Shown piece by piece: positions 25,296-32,950 of a DNA stretch of 64,000 nucleotides. The position numbers were made by a program, and so were the translations under genes. The notes beneath the pieces are model-generated. The model was not told the origin of the DNA. It did not search any database and was given only the letters and a program-made list of their open reading frames with translations. This DNA is from CAYQQK01 sp964420065 (GTDB taxonomy: Bacteria; Bacillota; Dethiobacteria; DTU022): NCBI GenBank assembly GCA_964420065.1, contig CAYQQK010000001.1:1-64000 (forward strand). Direction: 5' to 3'. The first letter of the stretch is position 1; each line of letters starts with the position of its first letter.

Positions 25296-25832
25296 TTATT
25301 CGTTTTTTTCCATTGCCTTTTTCGCTCTGTGCAAGGCATCCTGTTCCTCCTCGCATAAGCGATATTCCGATTGCCCCCTCGTGATCGGTTTACCGTAGAT
25401 CCGGTTCTCATCACGGCCACAAATACTGGTTAAAACAACCCCATCCAGACTGCGGTTTAAAAGAGCCAGGGAAAAACTGAGATCGCCTCCGATTTCTCGG
25501 AATGCATTAAATCGGACCAGGCCCAGGCCGGCCACCGCACGATCACTGTCTGTCTCCAGTTTCGCCAGGCGGTCTACAATATGATCATGACGACGCGATT
25601 CCGTCTCCATCAGTTCACGATAGTGATCCAGGAGCTCATCCATCTGCAAGTTTGCCCGCCCGATCATGGAGCGATCATAGCGCTTCCTCAAACCGGAAAC
25701 CAGGAAAGCAAGCCAAAGACAACCGGCCAGACCGAGTATGGCCGCAACTGCAACAACCAGGAAAAAGGGCGTGGGGTCAAGCGTTATTGCCTGTACCAAT
25801 TCAAACCAGATCCCATCAATGATGCCCGGCAC
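25296..25832 (-). CDS. DUF4446 family membrane protein
   Basis: A 178-residue protein with one N-terminal membrane helix (about 22-46, FFLVVAVAAILGLAGCLWLAF), a predicted coiled coil (about 60-100), and the conserved DUF4446 core LVRFNAFREIGGDLSFSLA, LNRSLDGVVLTSICGRDENRIYGKP. Its function is unknown. The family is found next to spo0J in many Clostridia, as here. The start is GTG at 25832, immediately after AAGGGG. It lies 161 bp downstream of spo0J with the parS site in between, and 62 bp before the M23 gene, suggesting a DUF4446-M23-bactofilin unit. A link to chromosome segregation or wall assembly is inference from position. Confidence 0.85.
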   Translation of the reverse strand: MPGIIDGIWFELVQAITLDPTPFFLVVAVAAILGLAGCLWLAFLVSGLRKRYDRSMIGRANLQMDELLDHYRELMETESRRHDHIVDRLAKLETDSDRAVAGLGLVRFNAFREIGGDLSFSLALLNRSLDGVVLTSICGRDENRIYGKPITRGQSEYRLCEEEQDALHRAKKAMEKNE

Positions 25833-25936
25833 CCCCTTCGTTTAAAACAGGTGCCGCAGTATTATTCAACGTGTTCGCTTCGATTCCTCCTTCAAAAACA
25901 AACCGGCACGCAGATTGCCCGGCTCTAGCGGAACAT

Positions 25937-25952
25937 TGTTTCACGTGAAACT
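25937..25952. other. parS centromere site
   Basis: TGTTTCACGTGAAACT matches the parS consensus TGTTTCACGTGAAACA at 15 of 16 positions and contains the intact palindromic core. It lies immediately downstream of the spo0J stop codon and 7 kb from oriC, the usual location. Spo0J should load here and spread. No second full-strength copy was found in the window. Confidence 0.93.
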
Positions 25953-25993
25953 GATCACCCCCCGCACGCGATGACATCCTGCTTTCTTACAGT

Positions 25994-26857
25994 TCAAACT
26001 GTTTCCTTTGCAGATAGGATCAAATCCGCAAGCCTTTCCAGGTCATCATTGCCATAAAAAACAATTTCGATCGACCCGCTGTTTTTCCGTTTTTGGAAAC
26101 GCACCCGTGTCCCCAGATAGCGTTGCAGTTTTTCCTGAATTTCTTCTTTGAAATACATATCACCCGTCGTATCTTTAACTGCAACCTCTTCCGTCTTTTT
26201 ATGCTCCTTTTGCGCCGTAATTCGCTCAACGGTGCGTGTATTTAATCCTTCTTGCACAATGCGCCGGGCCAGTATTTTTTGCGCCTCCGCGTCCGACAGC
26301 CGTAGCAATGGCCTCGCCTGCCCGGCACTAAGCTCTCCCCGGGCAAGAGCAGCCTTGATTTCTGCGGGTAAGGAAAGCAGGCGTACGGCGTTGGCAATAG
26401 CGGGCCTGCTCCGCCCCAGGCGTTTTGCCAGTTCCTCCTGCGTGTAATTGAATTGATCTATGAGCTGCCTGTAGGCGGACGCCTCCTCCACCGGGTTCAA
26501 TCCTTCCCGCTGTAAATTCTCAATCAAGGCGATCTGCAACATCGTGTCGGGGTCAACTTCCCGGGCCAGGGCCGGTATGGTACGAAGCCCGGCCAGTCCA
26601 GCCGCCCGTAATCGCCTTTCCCCGGCAACCAGGGTATATCCATCCCCGTCCGGCGTGACCAAAATAGGCTGAACGATGCCGTGCACGCGAATAGATTCGG
26701 CCAGTTCCTGTAATTTCTCCGGATCAAACCTGGAACGCGGCTGGTACGGGTTTGGTTTTATCCTTTCCAGCTCGATCTGTTGCAAATCCGATCCGGGCGG
26801 GGGCATTTCCGGAATCAGCGCTCCCAGGCCTTTCCCCAGCCTTCGTTTTGACCTCAC
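25994..26857 (-). CDS. spo0J: chromosome-partitioning protein ParB (Spo0J)
   Basis: A 287-residue CTP-dependent DNA clamp that loads at parS. N-terminal LGKGLGALIP box (residues 7-16) contacts Soj; the CTPase/ParB domain includes NPYQPRSRF, TLVAGERRLRAA and ENLQREGLNPVEEA; the helix-turn-helix region has YTQEELAKRLGRSRPAIANAVRLL (in two parts) for parS; and the C-terminal dimerisation domain ends the protein. The GTG start overlaps the soj stop (GTGA) and has a full SD, GGAGGTGATG. It is distinguished from the upstream Noc paralogue by the LGKGLGAL box and the classic ParB HTH. Confidence 0.96.
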   Translation of the reverse strand: MRSKRRLGKGLGALIPEMPPPGSDLQQIELERIKPNPYQPRSRFDPEKLQELAESIRVHGIVQPILVTPDGDGYTLVAGERRLRAAGLAGLRTIPALAREVDPDTMLQIALIENLQREGLNPVEEASAYRQLIDQFNYTQEELAKRLGRSRPAIANAVRLLSLPAEIKAALARGELSAGQARPLLRLSDAEAQKILARRIVQEGLNTRTVERITAQKEHKKTEEVAVKDTTGDMYFKEEIQEKLQRYLGTRVRFQKRKNSGSIEIVFYGNDDLERLADLILSAKETV

Positions 26858-27612
26858 TGACGCATCACCTCCCCCGCCAGGGCCAGGTAAACTTCCGCAC
26901 CCCGGCTGCGCGGATCGTATTCCATGATTGGCAACCCGTGACTCGGGGCCTCACTCAACCTGACATTGCGAGGGATCACCGCCCGGTATACCAGTTCTTT
27001 AAAATACCCGCGCACTTCCTCCGCCACCTGTTCCGAAAGGTTTGTTCGGGAGTCATACATCGTCAGGACCACACCCTTGATTTTCAACCTTTCATTCAGG
27101 TGTTTTTGAACCAGGTTTATTGTTTTCATAAGCTGCCCCAGCCCTTCAAGGGCATAGTATTCACACTGAATCGGAATAATAATTTCGTCCGCCGCGGTAA
27201 GGGCATTCAGGGTTAGCAGTCCCAATGATGGGGGACAATCGATCAGGATGTAGTCATATTTTTCCCGTATTGGCAGCAAGGCCTGTTTCAATTTAACTTC
27301 CCTTGACATGGCCGGGACCAGTTCGATTTCCGCCCCCGCAAGTTCAATGGTCGCCGGAACAACGCTCAAGTTTTCCCAGCAGTTTGTAATTATAATACGC
27401 TCCAGCGGCAAACCATTGATCAGAGCGTCATAGATACACAGCCGTATCTCTTGTTTCGAAAGCCCGATCCCGCTGGTGGCATTCCCCTGAGGATCTATAT
27501 CCAGCAGCAAAACCTTGCCTCCCAACCTGGCCAGGGCGGCACTCAAATTAACCGCGGTGGTTGTTTTCCCAACCCCGCCTTTCTGGTTGGTCACAGCAAT
27601 GGCACAGGCCAT
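26854..27612 (-). CDS. soj: ParA-family ATPase Soj
   Basis: About 252 residues. ATG at 27612 (MACAIAVTNQKGGVGKTT) has SD AAAAAGGAG; a longer open frame to 27723 has no family character. The deviant Walker A is KGGVGKTT; Walker A' follows in LLLDIDPQGNATSG; Walker B is YDYILIDCPPSLG. Soj is a nucleotide-dependent dimer that binds DNA, is stimulated by Spo0J, and in Bacillus also controls DnaA. It overlaps spo0J by 4 bp. A 107-bp gap separates it from noc and contains an unusual plus-oriented hairpin. Confidence 0.96.
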   Translation of the reverse strand: MACAIAVTNQKGGVGKTTTAVNLSAALARLGGKVLLLDIDPQGNATSGIGLSKQEIRLCIYDALINGLPLERIIITNCWENLSVVPATIELAGAEIELVPAMSREVKLKQALLPIREKYDYILIDCPPSLGLLTLNALTAADEIIIPIQCEYYALEGLGQLMKTINLVQKHLNERLKIKGVVLTMYDSRTNLSEQVAEEVRGYFKELVYRAVIPRNVRLSEAPSHGLPIMEYDPRSRGAEVYLALAGEVMRQ

Positions 27613-27654
27613 TTGTTTCTCCTTTTTGCAACCCGTTCCCCGCCGGGGTGTTTG

Positions 27655-27682
27655 GCCGGATTGCACCTGATCCGGCTTTTTT
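27655..27682 (+). terminator. terminator-like hairpin opposite to the gene direction
   Basis: GCCGGAT and ATCCGGC form a perfect 7-bp stem with an 8-nt loop, followed on the plus strand by TTTTTT. This is a textbook intrinsic terminator but oriented against noc and soj, which are both on the minus strand. On the minus strand the A-run precedes the stem and no T-run follows it. It may stop antisense transcripts, or be a spare structure. Confidence 0.5.
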
Positions 27683-27719
27683 GTGTAACGAAGTTCTTGC
27701 AAAAATACCGGCAGTTGCC

Positions 27720-28553
27720 TCATCTTCCCTTCGGCAGCCGGATGGTAATTTCGTAATAATCCGGTCCTTCCTTCTCCGCCACTTCCGGTGACAGACCCGA
27801 TTTCTCGATGATCGCCACAGCCTGGCGCAAGGTATTCATAAATATCCGCAAATCGCGAATGACAACCCGATTGTATTTTCTTGGGTCTTTTTTGCGTCCT
27901 TTATTTCTGCCGCTTATCCGATCTATCCGCTCTTCGGCCTGCTGTACCGATAGCCTCCCGGTAATTATTTCTTCCACCATTCGCATTTGTTCCTCTTCTG
28001 CCGATAGCTTCAACAGGGCCCTGGCATGCCGTTCGGTCAGGTTGCCTTCCACCAGTTGTAACTGCACCCGGGAAGATAGTTTTAACAAGCGGATCTTGTT
28101 TGCAATCGAGGATTGGCTTTTTCCGATGCGCTGGGCCAAGGCTTCCTGTGTAAATCCAAATTCCTGCATCAGTCGGGCATAACCGCGCGCTTCCTCAATA
28201 AAGTTTAGGTCTTCCCTCTGCAGATTTTCGATCAGCGCCATGGCGGCAACAGCGCTGTCCGAAACCTGTTTCACGACCGCAGTTATGGTCTGCCAGCCCA
28301 GTTCACGGCAGGCCAAAAGGCGCCTTTCACCGGCCACCAGCTGGTACTTTTTGCCCTTGCGACAAACAATAACCGGCTGCAACAATCCGTATGTCCGTAT
28401 CGACTGGGTCAATTCGCTGATCTTTTCTTGCGAAAATATCTGTCTTGGCTGGTAAGGATTGGATACAATTTGATCGATCCGAATCGCGACAACCGGATCC
28501 TTTCGCCGGCCGGCTTCCATCATTATCCCTTCATCCGGCCCGCTTCTTCTCAT
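27720..28553 (-). CDS. noc: nucleoid occlusion protein Noc
   Basis: About 277 residues, a ParB paralogue that couples chromosome position to division-site choice. ATG at 28553 is chosen for its SD (GAAGGGGGTG) and because the longer frame runs back into rsmG; MMEAG a few codons later is an alternative. Core features are NPYQPRQIF, LVAGERRLLACRELGW, ENLQREDLNFIEEA and a Noc-type HTH: ALAQRIGKSQSSIANKIRLL. The C-terminal IRDLRIFMNTLRQAVAIIEKSG also matches Noc rather than Spo0J. Gene order rsmG-noc-soj-spo0J is that of Bacillus. The amphipathic N-terminal membrane-binding helix of Bacillus Noc (rich in F and K) is not evident; the first 15 residues are polar. Confidence 0.9.
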   Translation of the reverse strand: MRRSGPDEGIMMEAGRRKDPVVAIRIDQIVSNPYQPRQIFSQEKISELTQSIRTYGLLQPVIVCRKGKKYQLVAGERRLLACRELGWQTITAVVKQVSDSAVAAMALIENLQREDLNFIEEARGYARLMQEFGFTQEALAQRIGKSQSSIANKIRLLKLSSRVQLQLVEGNLTERHARALLKLSAEEEQMRMVEEIITGRLSVQQAEERIDRISGRNKGRKKDPRKYNRVVIRDLRIFMNTLRQAVAIIEKSGLSPEVAEKEGPDYYEITIRLPKGR

Positions 28554-28620
28554 CGGCGCACCCCCTTCGTCCCGGTCAAAAGGCCCTTTCCTTTTATTAG
28601 ACAAGGGGCTGCTCTTTCCT

Positions 28621-29358
28621 TCAATGGTTGTTATTTCCTTGCACGTCGATGGGCTTTTTGGAGGGAACCCCCGCTCTCCGGGGATAACAGGAAGGGGTGG
28701 GGTGAATTTTTCGAACCAAAAAAAGGGAGCGCCTTTCACCCGAGGGAAGGCGATAGCACCATTTTTGTTCCATTTCCCCCCCGCAGGCCGCCAGTGAAAC
28801 CGCGGCAAGTTCCATCTCCGGTCGACCCCGGGAACCCTTGTAAACGAGCAGTCGCCCCCCGGGTGCAAGAAAAGGCAAGGCCAGTTCCGCCAGAACCGAA
28901 GCACGTCCTACCGCCCGGGCGACAACCCAATCAAATCGTTCGCGATAGAACGGATCCCGCCCAAATTTTTCTGCCCGCCCCTGCAGTAATATAACATTCT
29001 GCAGGTCGAGTTCATGCACTACCCGCCGGAGAAAGGAAAGGCGCCGTTCACGTGAATCCAACAAACAAAACCTGTTTTCGGGAAGCAATATTTTCAAGGG
29101 AATACCCGGCAGTCCCGCTCCCGTCCCCAGGTCCAGGATCATGCCAAAACCAATTTTCAGTACCGTCAAAGGGTAGAGAGAATCCGGGATATGTTTGGTC
29201 ATGATTTTCCCGGGGTCCCCCACCAGGCGCTGATGCAGGCATTCCCGGCAAAGCATGGCCTCATAGCAAAGCAGAGCTTCCCTTTGCGCTTGGTGCGTGT
29301 CCAGCTCAATTTCGCACAAAACACGTTCCAGCAAACTTTTCTTTTCCTCTGTTCCCAT
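28621..29358 (-). CDS. rsmG: 16S rRNA (guanine527-N7)-methyltransferase
   Basis: About 245 residues. ATG at 29358 is favoured (GGCGGGTG upstream); a start at 29397 lacks an SD. It methylates G527 of 16S rRNA with S-adenosylmethionine. The SAM-binding motif is ILDLGTGAGLPGIPLKI, followed by FCLLDSRERRLSFLRRVVHEL, and VVARAVGRASVLAELALPFL, all as in GidB/RsmG. The usual N-terminal W-N-x-x-x-N-L-T segment is replaced here by CRECLHQRLVGDPG, and about 25 residues extend past the normal C-terminus (HPTPSCYPRRAG onward). It follows mnmE by 47 bp, as in the gidA-gidB type order of Bacillota. Confidence 0.9.
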   Translation of the reverse strand: MGTEEKKSLLERVLCEIELDTHQAQREALLCYEAMLCRECLHQRLVGDPGKIMTKHIPDSLYPLTVLKIGFGMILDLGTGAGLPGIPLKILLPENRFCLLDSRERRLSFLRRVVHELDLQNVILLQGRAEKFGRDPFYRERFDWVVARAVGRASVLAELALPFLAPGGRLLVYKGSRGRPEMELAAVSLAACGGEMEQKWCYRLPSGERRSLFLVRKIHPTPSCYPRRAGVPSKKPIDVQGNNNH

Positions 29359-29405
29359 AAACACCCGCCCCGCCTTGCTGTTCAAGCAGCCTTTCATTGC
29401 TTGCT

Positions 29406-30809
29406 TTATTTACCGAGACAGAATTCGGAAAATATGTGGTCAAGCAGTTCGTCGGCAGCGGTTTCCCCGGTTAATTCACCTAGTTTTTCCCAGGCCAACC
29501 GCAACTCCAGACTGACCAGTTCCACCGGTTTATTTTCCAAAGCTTCTTTGGCCCGGTAGATTGCATCGAGACTTTCACGAACCACGGCGATGTGACGCAT
29601 GCTGGCCAGTATTGGTTCGGCTCCCTCTGCTTCCTGTCCCCGATCGAGCAGATCGACAATCGCTTTTTCAAGGGGTTCCACACCGCCTTCCCGGATTGCA
29701 ATCGTTTCTACAGCCTTCTTGCCGGGAAAGTGAACGGCAATTTCACACTCACGTAGACGCCGTGGGAGATCGGCCTTGTTGATGACAACGATCACCCTGC
29801 CCGCTGTCGCGGCGATGGAGGCAATTTCCGCATCTTCTCCCGTCCAGGTCGAAGAGCCGTCCAGAACCGCCAGCAACAAACCGGCTTCGCCGGCAGCCTT
29901 GCGCGATAATGCCACCCCCATGCGTTCGACCGGATCGGCGGTGCCACGGATGCCCGCAGTATCGATCAGCCGTAACGGGTAACCCTGCAAGTGCAGGTAC
30001 CCCTCCAGGAGATCCCGGGTAGTTCCCGGGATCTCGTGCACCAAAGCCCGCTGCTGGCGTAAAAGAGCGTTCAGAAGAGCTGACTTGCCGACATTGGGCC
30101 GGCCGATAATGGCCGTGGCAATACCTTCCTGCAAGATGATCCCCCGGTCCGCTCCCCGGAGCAGATCTTCCAATCCGCGGCGCACTCCGGTCAAACCGGC
30201 AGCCAGCTGAGACAGGTCAAGGGATTCTTCCTCCATCTCTTCCGGGAAATCGAGGTGGGCTTCTACACGCCCCATCATCTGCATGATTTGCCGACGCAGC
30301 TCCCCCGTTGACCGGGACAGCAGCCCGGTCAGGTTACCGGCAGCCATTTTCACCGCCCGCTCAGATTTGGCCCGGATTATTTTGAGAACACTTTCCGCCT
30401 GGACCAGGTCGATCCGGCCATTCAAGAATGCCCTCCGGGTAAATTCGCCCGGTTCAGCCATGCGTGCTCCCGCCTCCAAAACCAGTTTCAGGATCATGCG
30501 CAATGCCAGGGCCCCGCTATGACAGTTGATCTCGGTTATATCCTCACATGTATAGGTGTAAGGAGCGCGGTGGAAAGAAACAAGAACCTCATCCAGCACT
30601 CCGCCCTCGGGCCTTTTGAGGTGACCGTAGTAAAGCAGGTGGTGTTGCGGATAATCAGTTCCTGGTTTCGCAGGGACAAATAGACGTTGGACCAGGTCGA
30701 AAGCCTCGGGTCCGCTCAAACGGACAATTCCGATACCCCCCTCCCCAAGAGGGGTGCTGATCGCAGCGATGGTATCCTCTAGCAGGATCTTGACCAAAAA
30801 CACCCCCAT
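29406..30809 (-). CDS. mnmE: tRNA modification GTPase MnmE
   Basis: A 467-residue GTPase that, with MnmG, makes 5-carboxymethylaminomethyl-uridine at the tRNA wobble position. N-terminal tetrahydrofolate-binding domain: DTIAAISTPLGEGGIGIVRLSG (in part, residues 12-33). Helical domain, then the inserted G domain with GRPNVGKSALLNAL, DTAGIRGT and NKAD. The C-terminal motif CLGK replaces the common CIGK. The exact start is unclear: ATG at 30809 has no good SD, and GTG (30803) or TTG (30797) nearby with GGGGGTG upstream are possible, changing the protein by up to five residues. A terminator separates it from the upstream jag gene. Confidence 0.96.
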   Translation of the reverse strand: MGVFLVKILLEDTIAAISTPLGEGGIGIVRLSGPEAFDLVQRLFVPAKPGTDYPQHHLLYYGHLKRPEGGVLDEVLVSFHRAPYTYTCEDITEINCHSGALALRMILKLVLEAGARMAEPGEFTRRAFLNGRIDLVQAESVLKIIRAKSERAVKMAAGNLTGLLSRSTGELRRQIMQMMGRVEAHLDFPEEMEEESLDLSQLAAGLTGVRRGLEDLLRGADRGIILQEGIATAIIGRPNVGKSALLNALLRQQRALVHEIPGTTRDLLEGYLHLQGYPLRLIDTAGIRGTADPVERMGVALSRKAAGEAGLLLAVLDGSSTWTGEDAEIASIAATAGRVIVVINKADLPRRLRECEIAVHFPGKKAVETIAIREGGVEPLEKAIVDLLDRGQEAEGAEPILASMRHIAVVRESLDAIYRAKEALENKPVELVSLELRLAWEKLGELTGETAADELLDHIFSEFCLGK

Positions 30810-30842
30810 CCGATCCGTGATTCATAAACCGTGCCAAACCTT

Positions 30843-30868
30843 AAAAAACCGCCCCGGGAGGCGGAAAA
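30843..30868 (-). terminator. terminator of the rpmH-jag operon
   Basis: Minus-strand CCGCC/GGCGG stem (5 bp) with a 6-nt loop and a following TTTTTT. It lies 35 bp past jag and 34 bp before the mnmE start, so it ends rpmH-rnpA-yidD-yidC-jag transcription, at least in part. Confidence 0.8.
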
Positions 30869-30902
30869 TCAAAAAATATTTGGAGTCCCGCCGCATCCAT
30901 GA

Positions 30903-31523
30903 TTAACGGGGAGCGATCACGACCCGACGATATGGTTCATCGCCCCGGCTCGAAGTCTGCACCAACTCGTGCTTCTGCAGAGCAAGATGGATAATCCTTC
31001 TTTCCTGGGGGTTCATCGCCTCCAGGACGATCTCCCGCCCGGTGCTTTCAACCACACGAGCCGTTCTTTCCGCGAGGCGGATCAAGGTGCGTTCCCGGCG
31101 CCGGCGATAACTTTCAACATCAACAACAACACGCTTCGTTCCCTCTTTGAACTGGCGACGTAAAATAGTATTCAAAAGGTACTGTAACTCGTTCAAGGTA
31201 CGCCCGCGTCGCCCGATCAACAATCCGCTCTGCGATCCGCTGATCATCACATCAAACTGTTCCTCCGTTTGAATGACCTGGACGCGACCGCGCAGCCCCA
31301 TCATCTGGAGCATCTCCGTTGTGAAACTGTGCAGGTAGGCACCCGGTTCGTGACGCATCGCCACCATTACCCGGGCTGTTTTGGCGCCAATTAACCCCAA
31401 AAAACCCTGGCTCGGTTCACTGAGTACCGTAACCACGGCATTCCCTTGCTTGATACCCAGTTCATCCAGCCCCTTTTGAACCGCTTCCTCAACAGTGCGC
31501 CCGCTACTTTCGGTTGAGTTCAT
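30903..31523 (-). CDS. jag: RNA-binding protein Jag/KhpB
   Basis: A 206-residue protein with the Jag N-terminal domain (TVEEAVQKGLDELGI and SQGFLGLIGAKTARV, residues 10-52), a KH domain (about 85-145, with GLLIGRRGRTLNELQYL as the GxxG-type loop) and a C-terminal R3H domain (RIIHLALQKHELVQTSSRG). KhpB partners KhpA to bind RNA in Gram-positives and influences cell-wall growth. It follows yidC by 9 bp and ends the rpmH operon at a clear terminator. The KH loop sequence IGRRGRT is well conserved, so RNA binding is expected. Confidence 0.94.
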   Translation of the reverse strand: MNSTESSGRTVEEAVQKGLDELGIKQGNAVVTVLSEPSQGFLGLIGAKTARVMVAMRHEPGAYLHSFTTEMLQMMGLRGRVQVIQTEEQFDVMISGSQSGLLIGRRGRTLNELQYLLNTILRRQFKEGTKRVVVDVESYRRRRERTLIRLAERTARVVESTGREIVLEAMNPQERRIIHLALQKHELVQTSSRGDEPYRRVVIAPR

Positions 31524-31532
31524 TTCCCGCCT

Positions 31533-32201
31533 TTATTTTCCCTTCTCCGGTAACGCGGCTTCCTTTTTCATCGCCTCCGCGTAAACAACCAGGTAGTGTT
31601 GACCCATCGAAAACAGATTGTTCATCGTCCAGTAAAGAACCAGACCGACCGGAAACTTGAAACTGATATAGGTGATCACTGCCGGCATCATGTAGAGCAT
31701 CATCTTCTGGCTGGGATCGGTTATCGTCAATTTTTGATAGATAAAGGTGGTGATGCCCGAAAGGATCGGAAAGATGTAAAAAGGATCGGTGGCAAGTAGA
31801 TTGCCCCATGACGTGAGCCCGGGGATGAGATACTCGTTCAAACCGGGAATTAATTTGCCCAACAGATCCACATCGATCAAAAGCCTGTAAATGCCGATCA
31901 GGACCGGAAACTGGATCAGGAGCGGCAGACAACCCGCCATCGGGTTGATATTGTTGGCTTGCATAAAAGTCATTACTTCCTTGTTCTGCCGCTCCTTATC
32001 ATTTTTGTACTTATCCTGAATCTTTTTGATTTCGGGTTGCAAAATTTGCATTCGCTTGGCCGACTGTATTTGCTTGTTGTTCAAGGGAAATGTAATTATT
32101 TTCACCGCCACGGTCAAAATAATTATGGATAATCCAAGGTTAGGAACAATGCCGTAAATATATTTGAGCACCACTCCAAAAAAGTTTACAATTTCACTCA
32201 A
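31533..32201 (-). CDS. yidC: membrane protein insertase YidC/SpoIIIJ-type
   Basis: A 222-residue Oxa1-family insertase with five predicted membrane helices. Diagnostic segments are LSIIILTVAVKIITFPLNNKQ, the cytoplasmic charged loop (QPEIKKIQDKYKNDKERQN) and GCLPLLIQFPVLIGIYRLL. A basic residue corresponding to the hydrophilic-groove arginine lies in the first helix region (K34). The N-terminus is short and has no lipobox, so unlike SpoIIIJ of Bacillus this copy is not a lipoprotein. It lies 28 bp after yidD in the rpmH operon. If it is the only copy it would serve both growth and sporulation. Confidence 0.95.
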   Translation of the reverse strand: MSEIVNFFGVVLKYIYGIVPNLGLSIIILTVAVKIITFPLNNKQIQSAKRMQILQPEIKKIQDKYKNDKERQNKEVMTFMQANNINPMAGCLPLLIQFPVLIGIYRLLIDVDLLGKLIPGLNEYLIPGLTSWGNLLATDPFYIFPILSGITTFIYQKLTITDPSQKMMLYMMPAVITYISFKFPVGLVLYWTMNNLFSMGQHYLVVYAEAMKKEAALPEKGK

Positions 32202-32229
32202 ATTGCTCTCCCCTTATTCCAACCTCAAT

Positions 32230-32466
32230 TTACTTAACCGGGTTGTACCCGCCCGGATGAAAAGGATGACAACACAAAATCCGGCGCAATCCCATCGCGC
32301 CTCCCTTGAATAGACCGTAACGCGAAATTGCTTCAAAACAGTAATCCGAGCAAGAAGGGTAAAACCGGCAGGTTGGCCCCTTGAGCGGTGAGATGAACAC
32401 CTGATAGAAACGAATCAGCCCCATCACCATCAGCCGCGGTATTTGGAACACCCGCACACAATTCAT
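32230..32466 (-). CDS. yidD: membrane protein insertion efficiency factor YidD
   Basis: About 78 residues. ATG at 32466 overlaps the rnpA stop (ATGA), the usual coupled arrangement; longer frames run into rnpA. The family core is complete: LIRFYQVFISPLKGPTCRFY, PSCSDYCFEAISRYGLFKGG and LCCHPFHPGGYNPV, including the three conserved cysteines. YidD sits at the inner face of the membrane and assists YidC. The N-terminal helix is amphipathic and basic. Confidence 0.95.
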   Translation of the reverse strand: MNCVRVFQIPRLMVMGLIRFYQVFISPLKGPTCRFYPSCSDYCFEAISRYGLFKGGAMGLRRILCCHPFHPGGYNPVK

Positions 32467-32810
32467 TTTAAAAGACGCCCTTTCCGGCATAGCCGGTACC
32501 AATCTTCCCGGGCCTGATAAAATCCGGCCTCACCCGCACCTTTGCGCGCCACAATGATCAGATCATAGCCCTTTTTAATATTGTCCTGAAGCGTTCGGTA
32601 CGATTCCCGGTAAATCCTTTTGATCCGGTGACGCCGGACACTGCCCCCCACTTTTTTACTGATTGAAAATCCAATTCGATTATATTCCTTTAGATTTGGA
32701 AGGTAATATAATACCACCCGTTTTGAAACCAGCACCCGCCCGTGCCGGTAAATTTGACGGAACTCCCAGTTTTTTTTAAGTCTTTGTGCCTCCGCTTCCG
32801 TCCCGGTCAT
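32463..32810 (-). CDS. rnpA: ribonuclease P protein component
   Basis: A 115-residue basic protein that helps the RNase P RNA bind pre-tRNA. The family core reads IGFSISKKVGGSVRRHRIKR followed by IYRES. In most homologues the signature is R-N-R in VxRNRxKRxxRE; here the central asparagine is histidine (RHR). The left part contains the aromatic FRQIYRHGRV segment and later LIIVARKGAGE. ATG at 32810 lies 5 bp after rpmH. Bacillota nearly always keep rpmH-rnpA-yidD-yidC-jag in this order, so identity is secure despite the substitution. Confidence 0.95.
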   Translation of the reverse strand: MTGTEAEAQRLKKNWEFRQIYRHGRVLVSKRVVLYYLPNLKEYNRIGFSISKKVGGSVRRHRIKRIYRESYRTLQDNIKKGYDLIIVARKGAGEAGFYQAREDWYRLCRKGRLLK

Positions 32811-32815
32811 GCGCG

Positions 32816-32950
32816 CTACGCACTTAATTTTTTGCGCATTTTGCGGCGGCGCCTGCGAATTACCTCCCGGCCGGCCGTAGTCCTCATCCGGCTCATGAAA
32901 CCGTGTTTCCTTTGTCTTCGACTTTTCTTGGGCTGGTACGTTCTTTTCAA
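32816..32950 (-). CDS. rpmH: 50S ribosomal protein L34
   Basis: A 44-residue protein, too short and with a non-ATG start to stand out. The minus-strand reading from TTG at 32950 gives (M)KRTYQPKKSRRQRKHGFM, then SRMRTTAGREVIRRRRRKMR and KKLSA, the full L34 sequence. TTG has the SD AAAGGAAT 10 bases upstream. It is the first gene of the rpmH-rnpA-yidD-yidC-jag operon, driven by a consensus promoter at 33049-33078, and leaves a leader of about 90 nt. The stop is followed after 5 bp by rnpA. Confidence 0.97.
   Translation of the reverse strand: MKRTYQPKKSRRQRKHGFMSRMRTTAGREVIRRRRRKMRKKLSA

Noticed and set aside
29046..29059. GTTCACGTGAAT in rsmG as a parS copy
   Set aside because: Core matches but only about 10 of 16 positions overall, so it is unlikely to load Spo0J.
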